Shown one piece after another: positions 7,138-15,600 of a stretch of DNA of 39,038 bases. Source of the stretch: Holosporales bacterium (lineage in GTDB: Bacteria > Pseudomonadota > Alphaproteobacteria > RUG11792); NCBI GenBank assembly GCA_031267075.1, contig JAIRZU010000040.1, positions 1 to 39,038 on the forward strand, written 5' to 3'. Position numbers and translations under genes: made by a program. The stretch's first letter is position 1; every line of letters begins with the position of its first letter. The notes beneath the pieces are model-generated. The model did no database searches and had not been told where the DNA came from. It worked only from the letters and a program-made list of their open reading frames with translations.

Positions 7138-7231
7138 TACTTCCCTCAAGGGGTGAAGCCGATCGCTCTCAGATTCTTAGGAATTTCCTCAGGCTTATGT
7201 TTGGTGTATATTATACTGCTGAGTCAGTGGT
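7138..7231. repeat. Duplicated upstream block, copy 1 (orphan ftsK-type leader)
   Basis: This block, from TACTTCCCTCAAGGGGTGAA to GTGTATATTATACTGCTGAG, is almost identical to 8153-8249 (about two differences). It contains the palindrome AGGAATTTCCT. In copy 2 the block leads into ftsK. Here it leads into nothing recognisable, so this looks like an orphaned leader left by a tandem duplication. Confidence 0.85.
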
Positions 7232-7312
7232 ACTGCCAATCCTCCACGGCTATCCAGAGCCACCCAACACAGGCCAACACAGGTAAGTGCATAGGTGGCT
7301 GTGAGCTCCTGA

Positions 7313-8077
7313 CTACTCGTCGGCACCGGGGGTATCGGAGTCTGTTTCACTACCGTGTCCCCCCAGCTTTCGCTCGATGGCGGCCACTCTGTTCTTTAGC
7401 TCATTGAGAGCAACGAGGGTATCCATATGCATGTCGTGGGCTGTGGGGTATTCTTGCCTTCGTCTGTCTTCCAGCTCGTTGACGGCATCCTCGATCCTTA
7501 TTTTCAGCAGGTTAACTTCCTCCTTGAGGAACAGGTTCTCCGCACTCAGGTGACGTATGCACGCCTGTGGGTCACCCAGTCCTTCTCCTCCCGGCACGAG
7601 CCCCCCTCCTCCGTCAAGTCGCTCGCGGAGTGTCGCTATCTGCCGGTCCACCCTGCTTGCGGTTGGGCATTTGGGGAGGCGTGCACGCCGCCCGTCCCAC
7701 CACTGAAACACTTGGGACGGCTTCCACGTGTCGCTGAATCCCAGTGCGGTTTGTTGTTGCTCGAGTGCGATGAGTATGTCGTCCGGGAGCTGTTCAACGC
7801 TGCGTGCGTAGAGGTGGTATGGGCTCGCATCTCCAGTTAGTTCTTCCAAGGTTGCCACGAAGTGGGATTGTGTCTCTTGCACTCCTCCTAGTACTATCTC
7901 CTCTAGGTATGCACAGATTCGGGCGTATTGTCCCTGATAGTTTACGGGTGCTTGTGCGACGGGTTCTGTTTGGGCTGGTGGTGCGGTGTCATCCGGTGTT
8001 TGTTGTGTGGTAGTTGCCGATTGTGTGGCACCGGCCATTGTCATTGCCGCTACCAGTACCATTGCTTGCTTCTTCAT
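7313..8077 (-). CDS. Exported coiled-coil protein of unknown function (cassette copy B)
   Basis: A 254-residue protein with the signal peptide MKKQAMVLVAAMTMAGATQSA, close to that of the 7063 gene. The start has an AGGAGG ribosome binding site (TAGGAGGAAGCGAATG on the minus strand). After a Thr/Pro/Gln-rich linker comes a mixed region. Residues ~175-235 look like a coiled coil (ENLFLKEEVNLLKIRIEDAV and a later LKNRVAAIERKLGG). The tail is acidic. No known domain. It is divergently transcribed from ftsK. A secreted or periplasmic oligomeric protein is inferred. Confidence 0.83.
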   Translation of the reverse strand: MKKQAMVLVAAMTMAGATQSATTTQQTPDDTAPPAQTEPVAQAPVNYQGQYARICAYLEEIVLGGVQETQSHFVATLEELTGDASPYHLYARSVEQLPDDILIALEQQQTALGFSDTWKPSQVFQWWDGRRARLPKCPTASRVDRQIATLRERLDGGGGLVPGGEGLGDPQACIRHLSAENLFLKEEVNLLKIRIEDAVNELEDRRRQEYPTAHDMHMDTLVALNELKNRVAAIERKLGGHGSETDSDTPGADE

Positions 8078-8108
8078 TCGCTTCCTCCTAGCGAAACGTT
8101 GCTCTTAC

Positions 8109-8138
8109 ATGGTACAGCAGTGCCGATGTTAATGTCAA
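8109..8138 (-). promoter_or_regulatory. Sigma-70-type promoter for cassette copy B
   Basis: On the minus strand there is TTGACA, an 18-base spacer and TACCAT. It corresponds base for base to the promoter at 7103-7132 and gives a leader of about 25 bases. Confidence 0.6.
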
Positions 8139-8152
8139 CTCTTTTTACCACT

Positions 8153-8249
8153 CAGTACTTCCCTCAAGGGGTGAAGCCGATCGCTCTCAGATTCTTAGGA
8201 ATTTCCTCAGGCCTATGTTTGGTGTATATTATACTGCTGAGTCTGTGGT
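8153..8249. repeat. Duplicated upstream block, copy 2 (ftsK leader)
   Basis: Near-identical to 7138-7231. In this copy the block ends directly before ftsK, and the TATATTATACT segment near 8225 may supply the ftsK -10 region. The palindrome AGGAATTTCCT lies in its middle. Confidence 0.8.
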
Positions 8250-8254
8250 GCCGC

Positions 8255-10498
8255 ATGCCTGTTATGAAGATTGACGATCGAGCACGACGTAACAATAAAG
8301 AGATGGGCTTCGGCATTTTTTTGATTGTGCTGGCGGTGCTTAGCATGGTATCATTAATCTCGCGTTCCTCATCGGATAGCTGTGGTTCAGTTAAATCGCA
8401 TGAGGAGGCTGCGAATTTGCTTGGGACTGTCGGTGCGTATGTATCCGATGTTTTAGTTCAATCTCTTGGGTTACTCAGTTACCTTGCCATTATTGCATTG
8501 ATCGTCTGGGGAGTGAATTTCACAACCGGGAAGATCCACTATATCAAGCACAAGGTTTGGTTGTTTTCGGCCTTCATAATCATGGGGGCGATTGTCTTCA
8601 ACGTCTCATCCACGTACCAGTTTATCGCGAAGGCGATTCGGGCTGTCGGCTTGGATTACTACGCCGGCGGCTTCATTGGCTACGTCCTATCAAAGATCCT
8701 GTTCATCGACATACTGAGGCAGCTTGAGATCTGCAACTGGGTCTTTTTTGCTATGGTAGCCATATGGCTTGTCATCGTGAAATTTGTTTTATTTTTAGAT
8801 TTGAATTCCTGCGCACGGAGGTCGCGTTCAATGTGGAGATTTGTATCATCATCTAGGATGTGGGGCGCAAAGAACAGGAGGCTACGCAGATCAAATGTTG
8901 TGTGGGAGACTTCAGATGCATCCGCGGGTAACCGTAATGGAGATGAGGCAGCTGGTAATGGAAACGCTAACCATGAGAATGACGCAAAGAATGTGCGGGT
9001 AGTTCCGCCACCTATCGCTGGAATTTATTCCATCCCAAGCGTCGACCTCCTAGAAAAGCACACCGAGAAAGAGTACAAGAAGGATGAAGGGAAGATAGCC
9101 GTCACCTCGGCTGAGCTGCGGAATGTTCTCGAGGAGTTCGGGATAAGCGGAGAAATCCTAGATGTGAAGCAAGGCCCGGTAGTGACTATGTTCGAGTTCA
9201 GGCCAGCCCCAGGTATTAAGACCTCGAGGATTATAAGCCTGAGCGATGACATAGCCAGATCTATGAAGGCGATATCTGCTAGGATTGCCATTATTCCAGG
9301 GCAGAATGCAATTGGGATAGAGCTCCCTAACAGAAACAGACATACCGTGTACCTCAGTGAATTACTGTCCTCGGAGGCATACAGGAATATGTCGGCCGGG
9401 ATACCATTGATTCTTGGTAAGGATATTAGTGGGAATCCCGTTATGGCGGATCTAGCGAAGATGCCTCACCTCCTAATAGCTGGAACTACCGGATCCGGTA
9501 AATCCGTTTCCGTGAATGCAATGATCCTGTCGATCTTGTATAGGTTCTCGCCGAAGGATTGCAGGCTCATCATGATAGATCCGAAAATGCTGGAGCTCTC
9601 GGTGTATGACGAAATTCCACATCTCCTTACTCCCGTTGTTACTGATCCCAAGAAGGCGGTGTTCGCATTGAAGTGGGCTGTGACGGAGATGGAAAATCGC
9701 TACAGACAAATGTCGAAATTAGGTGTGCGTAACATCGATGGCTTCAACAAGAAGCTCGCGGAATCACGAGAGAAAGGCGACCTCCTAGTTCGTAAAGTCC
9801 AGACTGGATTCGATCAGGAAACAGGGCGCCCCATCTTCGAGATTCAACAGTTCGAATTCGAGGAAATGCCATATATAGTGGTGATCGTCGACGAGATGGC
9901 AGACCTAATGTTAGTCGCCGGGAAGGATGTAGAGTCTGCGATTCAGAGACTGGCCCAGATGGCGAGAGCCGCGGGAATCCACCTTGTTATGGCAACCCAA
10001 AGGCCATCGGTAGACGTAATAACCGGTACCATCAAAGCCAACTTCCCAACGCGAGTCAGCTTCCAAGTAACGTCGAAAATTGACAGTAGAACGATTCTCG
10101 GAGAGCAGGGAGCTGAGCAGCTCCTAGGGCAGGGAGACATGCTGTACATGTCCGGGGCCGGTAGGATACAGAGAGTGCATGGCCCATTCGTAAAGGACAG
10201 TGAAGTCGAGAGGGTTGTGGAATTCATAAGGGATCAGGAGGAGCCGAGCTACGTCGACATAACTGGAGACCAATCTGGAGATGACCAGGATTACGCTTCC
10301 TTGGATTCATCTGGTATGGATGAGATGTACAACAAGGCCGTTGAGGTCGTAGCGAATGATAGAAAGTGCTCAATCAGTTACCTGCAGAGAAAGCTGCAGA
10401 TAGGGTACAACAGAGCGGCCCGCATCATAGAGGACATGGAAGCTAAGGGACTTATATCGGCCCCAAACCATACTGGCAAGAGAGAGATTTTGATATAG
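8255..10498 (+). CDS. ftsK: DNA translocase FtsK
   Basis: FtsK pumps chromosome DNA at the division septum and helps resolve dimers. The start at ATG 8255 (or 8264) is chosen because the open frame further upstream runs through the duplicated leader block. The ~747-residue protein has four N-terminal hydrophobic segments (about residues 15-180), a short charged linker, then the motor. Walker A is GTTGSGKSVSVNAMI, Walker B is IVVIVDEMADLM, and the MATQRPSVDVITG motif follows. The C-terminal gamma winged-helix DNA-binding domain (ISYLQRKLQIGYNRAARIIE) is complete. Two bases separate it from prmC, suggesting co-transcription. Confidence 0.96.
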   Translation: MPVMKIDDRARRNNKEMGFGIFLIVLAVLSMVSLISRSSSDSCGSVKSHEEAANLLGTVGAYVSDVLVQSLGLLSYLAIIALIVWGVNFTTGKIHYIKHKVWLFSAFIIMGAIVFNVSSTYQFIAKAIRAVGLDYYAGGFIGYVLSKILFIDILRQLEICNWVFFAMVAIWLVIVKFVLFLDLNSCARRSRSMWRFVSSSRMWGAKNRRLRRSNVVWETSDASAGNRNGDEAAGNGNANHENDAKNVRVVPPPIAGIYSIPSVDLLEKHTEKEYKKDEGKIAVTSAELRNVLEEFGISGEILDVKQGPVVTMFEFRPAPGIKTSRIISLSDDIARSMKAISARIAIIPGQNAIGIELPNRNRHTVYLSELLSSEAYRNMSAGIPLILGKDISGNPVMADLAKMPHLLIAGTTGSGKSVSVNAMILSILYRFSPKDCRLIMIDPKMLELSVYDEIPHLLTPVVTDPKKAVFALKWAVTEMENRYRQMSKLGVRNIDGFNKKLAESREKGDLLVRKVQTGFDQETGRPIFEIQQFEFEEMPYIVVIVDEMADLMLVAGKDVESAIQRLAQMARAAGIHLVMATQRPSVDVITGTIKANFPTRVSFQVTSKIDSRTILGEQGAEQLLGQGDMLYMSGAGRIQRVHGPFVKDSEVERVVEFIRDQEEPSYVDITGDQSGDDQDYASLDSSGMDEMYNKAVEVVANDRKCSISYLQRKLQIGYNRAARIIEDMEAKGLISAPNHTGKREILI

Positions 10499-10499
10499 G

Positions 10500-11306
10500 A
10501 TGTTGGCTAAATCCGTCATCTCCACACTCTCCAAAACGTACGGTGTCGGTAGACAGGAGATCACCATCCTCCTAGCCCACCTCTTGAACTCGACGTATCA
10601 CGAACTGTTCTTCAACCAAGATGTCGATGTGCCGGAGGATGTTGTGGACCATCTGCATGAGTGTATGAAGCTGCTTGCCTTTGGTGAGCCGATATCCAAG
10701 ATTATCCAAAGGAAGGAATTTTACGGGATAGATTTCAGGACGAATGAGTACACCTTGGATCCGCGTCCTGAGACGGAGTTGATAATAGATCTTGTTAAGA
10801 AACATAACAAAAATGCAAGCTTAGAAATTCTAGATCTCGGAAGCGGAACGGGCTGCATAGGCCTCTCACTGCTAACCTTGTATGAATCGGCGAAATGCGA
10901 ATTCGTGGATATCGATGAAAATGCACTGGCTGTTACTATTGAGAATGCCAACTCGCTTGCCCTCTCAGATAGGTGTAAATTCACATTGAGCAACTGGTTT
11001 GAAAATGTGAGTGGGACGTTCGATATTATTACATGCAATCCGCCATACGTCTCCACCAATTTCAAGCTTGATAATAGGACGATGTTTGATCCGGCAATTG
11101 CCCTCTTCGCGGGGGAGGATGGAATGGATGCCTATCATATCATCCTCCCGAAGATCAAAAAATTCCTGAATAAGGGAGGTATGGCATTTGTTGAAATAGG
11201 GTTTGATCAAAGGGACAAAGTCCTGAGTATCGAACACGGCTTAGAGGTCGTCAGCATTGAGAACGATATCAATGGGATTCCAAGAGTAATTAGGGTTGTT
11301 GCATAA
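10500..11306 (+). CDS. prmC: Peptide chain release factor N5-glutamine methyltransferase
   Basis: PrmC (HemK) methylates the GGQ glutamine of release factors RF1 and RF2 using S-adenosylmethionine. The 268-residue protein shows the SAM-binding loop LDLGSGTGCIGLSL near residues 113-126 and the substrate-binding NPPY motif at about residue 181. The N-terminal helical domain is present. It starts just after the ftsK stop. The last codons lie at the edge of an inverted-repeat element (11293-11466), which may have replaced the native C-terminus. Confidence 0.94.
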   Translation: MLAKSVISTLSKTYGVGRQEITILLAHLLNSTYHELFFNQDVDVPEDVVDHLHECMKLLAFGEPISKIIQRKEFYGIDFRTNEYTLDPRPETELIIDLVKKHNKNASLEILDLGSGTGCIGLSLLTLYESAKCEFVDIDENALAVTIENANSLALSDRCKFTLSNWFENVSGTFDIITCNPPYVSTNFKLDNRTMFDPAIALFAGEDGMDAYHIILPKIKKFLNKGGMAFVEIGFDQRDKVLSIEHGLEVVSIENDINGIPRVIRVVA

Positions 11307-11466
11307 GCTCTCCCGAAAATCGCACGTACAGTTTTGGGGGATCAATTAACATTCGGACGCCTTCAAATATCTCTGTACGGCCTTTATATTGGGGAAAAAT
11401 TTCAGAGACGAAGGGAAATTGAGAGCTAAATCCACAAATATGCATATCGCGAGGCTTATGCAACGA
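11293..11466. repeat. Element with terminal inverted repeats (MITE-like or decayed IS)
   Basis: GTTGCATAAGCTCTCCCGA at 11296-11314 is matched, in reverse complement, by GTTGCATAAGCCTCGCGA ending at about 11463. The first 11 bases are identical and the rest similar. About 150 bases lie between. The minus strand holds only short open frames (for example one ending FSGELMQQP) with no recognisable transposase. No clear target-site duplication was found. Confidence 0.5.
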
Positions 11467-11487
11467 CTCTATTGATGAGGTTGTTGT

Positions 11488-11539
11488 GAGCAAGGATGTG
11501 GTGGGTAACCTGTAAGGTTATACACCACATCCTTAGCTC
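11488..11539. ncRNA. Strong nested hairpin upstream of the thymidine-kinase-like gene
   Basis: AAGGATGTGGTG (11492-11503) pairs perfectly with CACCACATCCTT (11523-11534). Inside it TAACC (11506-11510) pairs with GGTTA (11516-11520), and outside it GAGC pairs with GCTC with one bulge. No T run follows, so it is not a typical terminator. It could be a leader structure of the 11635 gene, a structured RNA, or part of a mobile element. Confidence 0.55.
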
Positions 11540-11634
11540 ATGCATGCGAGGGTAAAAATACGGTTGACTTTTTAGTGACAAGCTAGTCTTAAGTCTGTTA
11601 TCCTTACCATCCACTTTTTGAAATTTCCGGTGTA

Positions 11635-12636
11635 ATGATGCGTAGGGTAAGTAAGATAGTCGCGCTAACAGCGCTTTGTGTAATTGCATTAAACAATGGG
11701 GCAAACGCCTCCGGGGATCCTATAGGATCTCTCCGCGATCGTAAGGTTTCTTGGCCGGCTGGAGCGGGAGGAGCATGTGATCCTCAATTGCAGTTGTCTG
11801 CAGCAGAGAGACAGCCAGGAGCCCCCCCATGGCAGCAAGAGATGCAAGATGAGGGAAAAAAGCGTGTTGAGGAAATCCTAGACGTTGTTCGGTCTGGAGG
11901 GCATTGCGTAGTGATTATTACTGGAGGAATGAAAAGCGGAAAGTCTGGGGCACTATTTGATGCAGCGAATAGATTCGAGGCTAATGGGTACCAGGTACTT
12001 CGACTTCTTCCGGCATTGGTGGGAGGGCATAGAGAAGCGCGAGACGGGATGTCTTTCACTGCAGATTTTGACATAGATCCAGATGGGTCGCTAGGTGCCT
12101 TTAAAACCAGAGTAACTGAGTGGCTAAAAGCTCCGCTTGTGCCAGGCCACAAAAGGCTCATAGCATGCGATGAGTGGCAGTTCGTAAGGAGAGAGCTGCG
12201 CAATGTGATATATGAACTAGGAAGAAGGTATGGAATCCCGATCCTACTTGCCGCTGTGGATCTGGACTGTTACGGTGAATCATGGTTCTCTGCACTGGAT
12301 GAGAGCATACCGTATGGATTAAGGCGGATGCAATCTCGAGGTTTTTGCGAAGCGGAAACTGGAAGGCAATGTGGGAAACGAGCAACATTTACAGTAAGAA
12401 CCGCCGATGGAAAGATCGATATAGGAGGGCGACCTGTAGTAAAGGTAGATGGAGCTGATCCTGCCACAGCGTACTTCGCCGCGTGTTCCGAGCACTATAG
12501 TGCAGCGATGGCCGGAGAGCCCATCAGATTCGTAGCCCGGACCGGCCAAATCCAAAAGCCCCAATCCTCACAACCTCCACCGCCTGCTGATCAAGGAACC
12601 CCATCTGAAGAGGAAGATATCCCTGACGACCTCTAA
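11635..12636 (+). CDS. Thymidine-kinase-like protein with a signal peptide
   Basis: The type II thymidine kinase family phosphorylates thymidine with ATP in the cytoplasm. The match: P-loop GGMKSGKS (residues 97-104, family G-x-M-x-SGKS/T), Walker-B-like DEWQF (179-183, family DEAQF), a VDLDCYGESW segment (family GLDxDFRGEPF), then FCEAETGRQCGKRATFTVR (zinc-ribbon region) and YFAACSEHY (family YxALCRKHY). The zinc cysteines are spaced unlike the usual C-x2-C. Unusually, the protein begins with a signal peptide (MMRRVSKIVALTALCVIALN, ending near NASG) plus ~60 extra residues, and ends in a Pro/Glu-rich tail. Export is inferred; whether it is an active kinase is unknown. It is convergent with the 17502 gene. 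Confidence 0.75.
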   Translation: MMRRVSKIVALTALCVIALNNGANASGDPIGSLRDRKVSWPAGAGGACDPQLQLSAAERQPGAPPWQQEMQDEGKKRVEEILDVVRSGGHCVVIITGGMKSGKSGALFDAANRFEANGYQVLRLLPALVGGHREARDGMSFTADFDIDPDGSLGAFKTRVTEWLKAPLVPGHKRLIACDEWQFVRRELRNVIYELGRRYGIPILLAAVDLDCYGESWFSALDESIPYGLRRMQSRGFCEAETGRQCGKRATFTVRTADGKIDIGGRPVVKVDGADPATAYFAACSEHYSAAMAGEPIRFVARTGQIQKPQSSQPPPPADQGTPSEEEDIPDDL

Positions 12637-12656
12637 CCAACTCTCGTGACATCAAT

Positions 12657-12696
12657 GGGGCCACCGCTATGTATCCGTTTACGGATGCGGTGCCCC
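12657..12696. terminator. Hairpin between two convergent genes
   Basis: GGGG-C-CACCGC on the left pairs with GCGGTG-CCCC on the right, and the inner ATCCG (12673-12677) pairs with CGGAT (12682-12686). The loop contains the stop codon of the minus-strand gene (12679-12681). The location suits a bidirectional transcription barrier, but neither side has a T run. Confidence 0.45.
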
Positions 12697-15600
12697 ACCT
12701 CCATCACGACGCCACTTTCCTGGTTGCTGTCGAGCATCACCTGATCCACCCTGTGATGCCGGCACTGGCCTTTCCACTTTAGAAGGTGGGTCTTGTAGAG
12801 GTGGTGGCTTTACTGTTGAGGGAACTGCGAGTCTTGCATCAGGATCTCCAGGCATACCCGGGAGAGGCATTTCCGGAGCAGGTTTAGGTGGAGGTGCAGG
12901 CTTAGGAGGACGTGCTGCTCTAACCCTAGGTTTAGGCTCCTCTTCTGGTTGCTGTTGAGCATCAGGTTTTTGATCTACTAAGCTCCCACCACGTACAGCC
13001 CTTTGTACTGTGTGCGTGGACGGCTGTGAAGGGGGAAGCGGAGGAGTGGCTTGTATTGGAGGCGACCTTTCTGCAGCGGGGCCAGGAAGAGGCACTGTTT
13101 CCGGAGCAAGTTCAGGAAAAGCGGAAAGCAACGCTTGAATTCTCGGAGATAGTTGCAACCATATTCCAGCATGGATTCCAGCAAAAAAGGCAAATAATTG
13201 TCCGATTGCTCCAGGGCCGAATATGTAGCCAAATCTGTCAAATGCTATACGCAACGCCAAATCATAGATAGTGGCAGCAAAATTCTTCTGCCATTGCACA
13301 ACAGCCTCAGTGCTCTGAACTTGTGAGGGCCTTCCTCCGTTGATAGTCTGAATTAGCAGATCCAGCTGAGGCTGAGGCATTACTAGCTCTGCTATTGCTC
13401 TCTCGTGTGCCTCCCTCCCTTCCCTTAGCTGCCGTGGGAGGTCTGCCACTTGAGCTTTCAACTTCTCCATTTCAGCCACCTGAGCTCCACGTGCTGCCTT
13501 CTCCAGCTGAAGTTTTGCCTCAGCCTTCTCGCGTGCTGCCTTCTCATCATCACGCGCCTTCGTCACATCCTCTAGCTGCCGCTGGAGTTGTGTGTTTGCA
13601 GTCCGAAGCTGCTTTGCTTCTTCAGTCTGTGCTGCTAAGATCCGCTGGAATTCTGCCACTTGAGCTTTCAACTTATCCATTTCAGCCACCTGAGATTCAC
13701 GTGCTGTTTTCGGCTTATTTTGCTGCTTGAGCTGTTTGTTTTCGGCCTGAAGCCGTTTTGCTTCTTGCGCCTGTGCTTCTAGCTTCGCTCCTAACCGCGC
13801 CATCTCATCTGTCTGCGTATTCTCGCGTGCTGCCCTCTCTTCCTTTAGCTGCCTTTGGAAGTCTACCTCTGCCTTCTCTAGCTGCTTCTGGAGTTGTGTT
13901 TTTTCAGTCTGAAGCTGCTTTTTGTCTTTCTCGAGTTGTGCATTGTCTTCCATGATACCTGCGGCGTTCACAGCTTGCGCTTTTAGTTGGGTTAGCTCCC
14001 TCTTTAATTGTGCTATTGTATTTGCACGCGCTTTGAGTTCTTTATCAGCCTGAGGCGGAGGTTGGGAAGCTACGTAATCGACCAGTTGCGACTGTGCCTC
14101 TTTAAGCTTCTCAGGATTAGTACAAACCATCCGTATTGCATCTTGCAATTTCCTGAGATACCCAGAACCGATACTCCCTCTTAGCAGTTCCAATATGTTG
14201 CCCGCATCAGCTGCAGCCTGTCCCATACTCTTGAGTAGCATCAATTGTAATTCGAGCAGAGGAGGTGGATTTGGTATCTTCACAAATACCTCGGCCAGAG
14301 AATCTGTAGCCTCAATCATGTTATTTCTATCCCATTCTGATAGCATGCGTAACGGGGTCCCACTTTCACACGTTCTTATCGCTCGCATAATAAGTATTTT
14401 AAGTCCATGATATGGGCTAGGTGAAAAGAGCTTTGACACCAACTCTGAACTGTAGTTCCTAACGCTTGAGATAGCTGCTATCATACCTTGGTGGGAAGCC
14501 ATAACTTGTTCGGGATTGAGATCATCTAATTCAGCAACTGGGAGTTGTCCTTGTAGAACAAGACAATCACTTAATGACCAATCGAGGCCATACGTGCTGT
14601 GGAGCGCTTGCTTAAGTAGAACCCCCTGTGAGTGTACATAAAGCGGCTGTAATGCTCGCAGGACTGGTCGTATCTCATCGAGCAAGGTGGGGTGCAACCC
14701 AATGCGAATTGCCATCAGGATTCTGTCAAGGTAGCGCTCGTTTTCACGTGTTAACTGTTGCATCCCTTCAAGGGTTGTAACCTGGTCTAGCGAGGGGCTG
14801 ATCTCTTCGGCCATAGTTACGGCCTGATGGGGCGTTGTCCCTAGTAGGCATAGGAGCTTATATAGTTCTGTTAGTGGTGGGGTGGGTAGCTTGGTTGAAA
14901 CAGGGTTCGGCATTCCTAAGTAAGAAACCTTCGTGCTGTACTTCATTAGGAGATTCACAAGCGCCATATTGGTCGCTATTACCATTCCGGTCCAGGGGCT
15001 CCCTTTACCATCTAGCAATTGAAGCAGGTACATGCAAAAATAGCCCCCAATCTCCATTACCGCTAACCTCGAGTATGGATCTTGCTGTTTGTAGAGAGTC
15101 ATCAATACATCAAAGAGACCATTCGGATTAAGCGCGCAGTCAGCAGCACGTGATGCAGCCGTGGCTTGGGTATCATCAGACCCTGCTTCTGCTGCTGCGT
15201 AAATATCACCATAAAGGGCCCGTGCATTCTCGTAGGTTTGGACCATTTCGGGGTGTTTAGCGCGCGCCTCCGCTAGCCAGCAACGAACAGCCACTGCCGT
15301 ACTATCCTTAACTAGTTGGCTGGCATTGGGCTCTGGGTCATATCCTGGAGCAGCTTGTATCCCAGCAGTAGTGAGCCTCCAAACGAGTAGGATATCTTCT
15401 GGTGGAATACCAGATCCAGCAGGTATCTTGGCCGTGCAATCCTCTGCTGGATTCCCTCCATCTGCGGAAACCACGGGAATCCCGCGATCACGCAGACGCC
15501 GTTCCACCTCCTCAGGCTTCTCTTGGGCCTGAGATGGGGGTGAAGCTGGCTTTGGTGGAGTCTGATCAGATGGAGCTTCTGCTGGATTCCCTCCATCTGC

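Noticed and set aside
7928..8254. Open frame extending ftsK upstream by about 110 codons
   Set aside because: It runs through the duplicated leader block and the start of the divergent gene, and gives Cys-rich sequence with no match to FtsK. ATG 8255 or 8264 is the sensible start.
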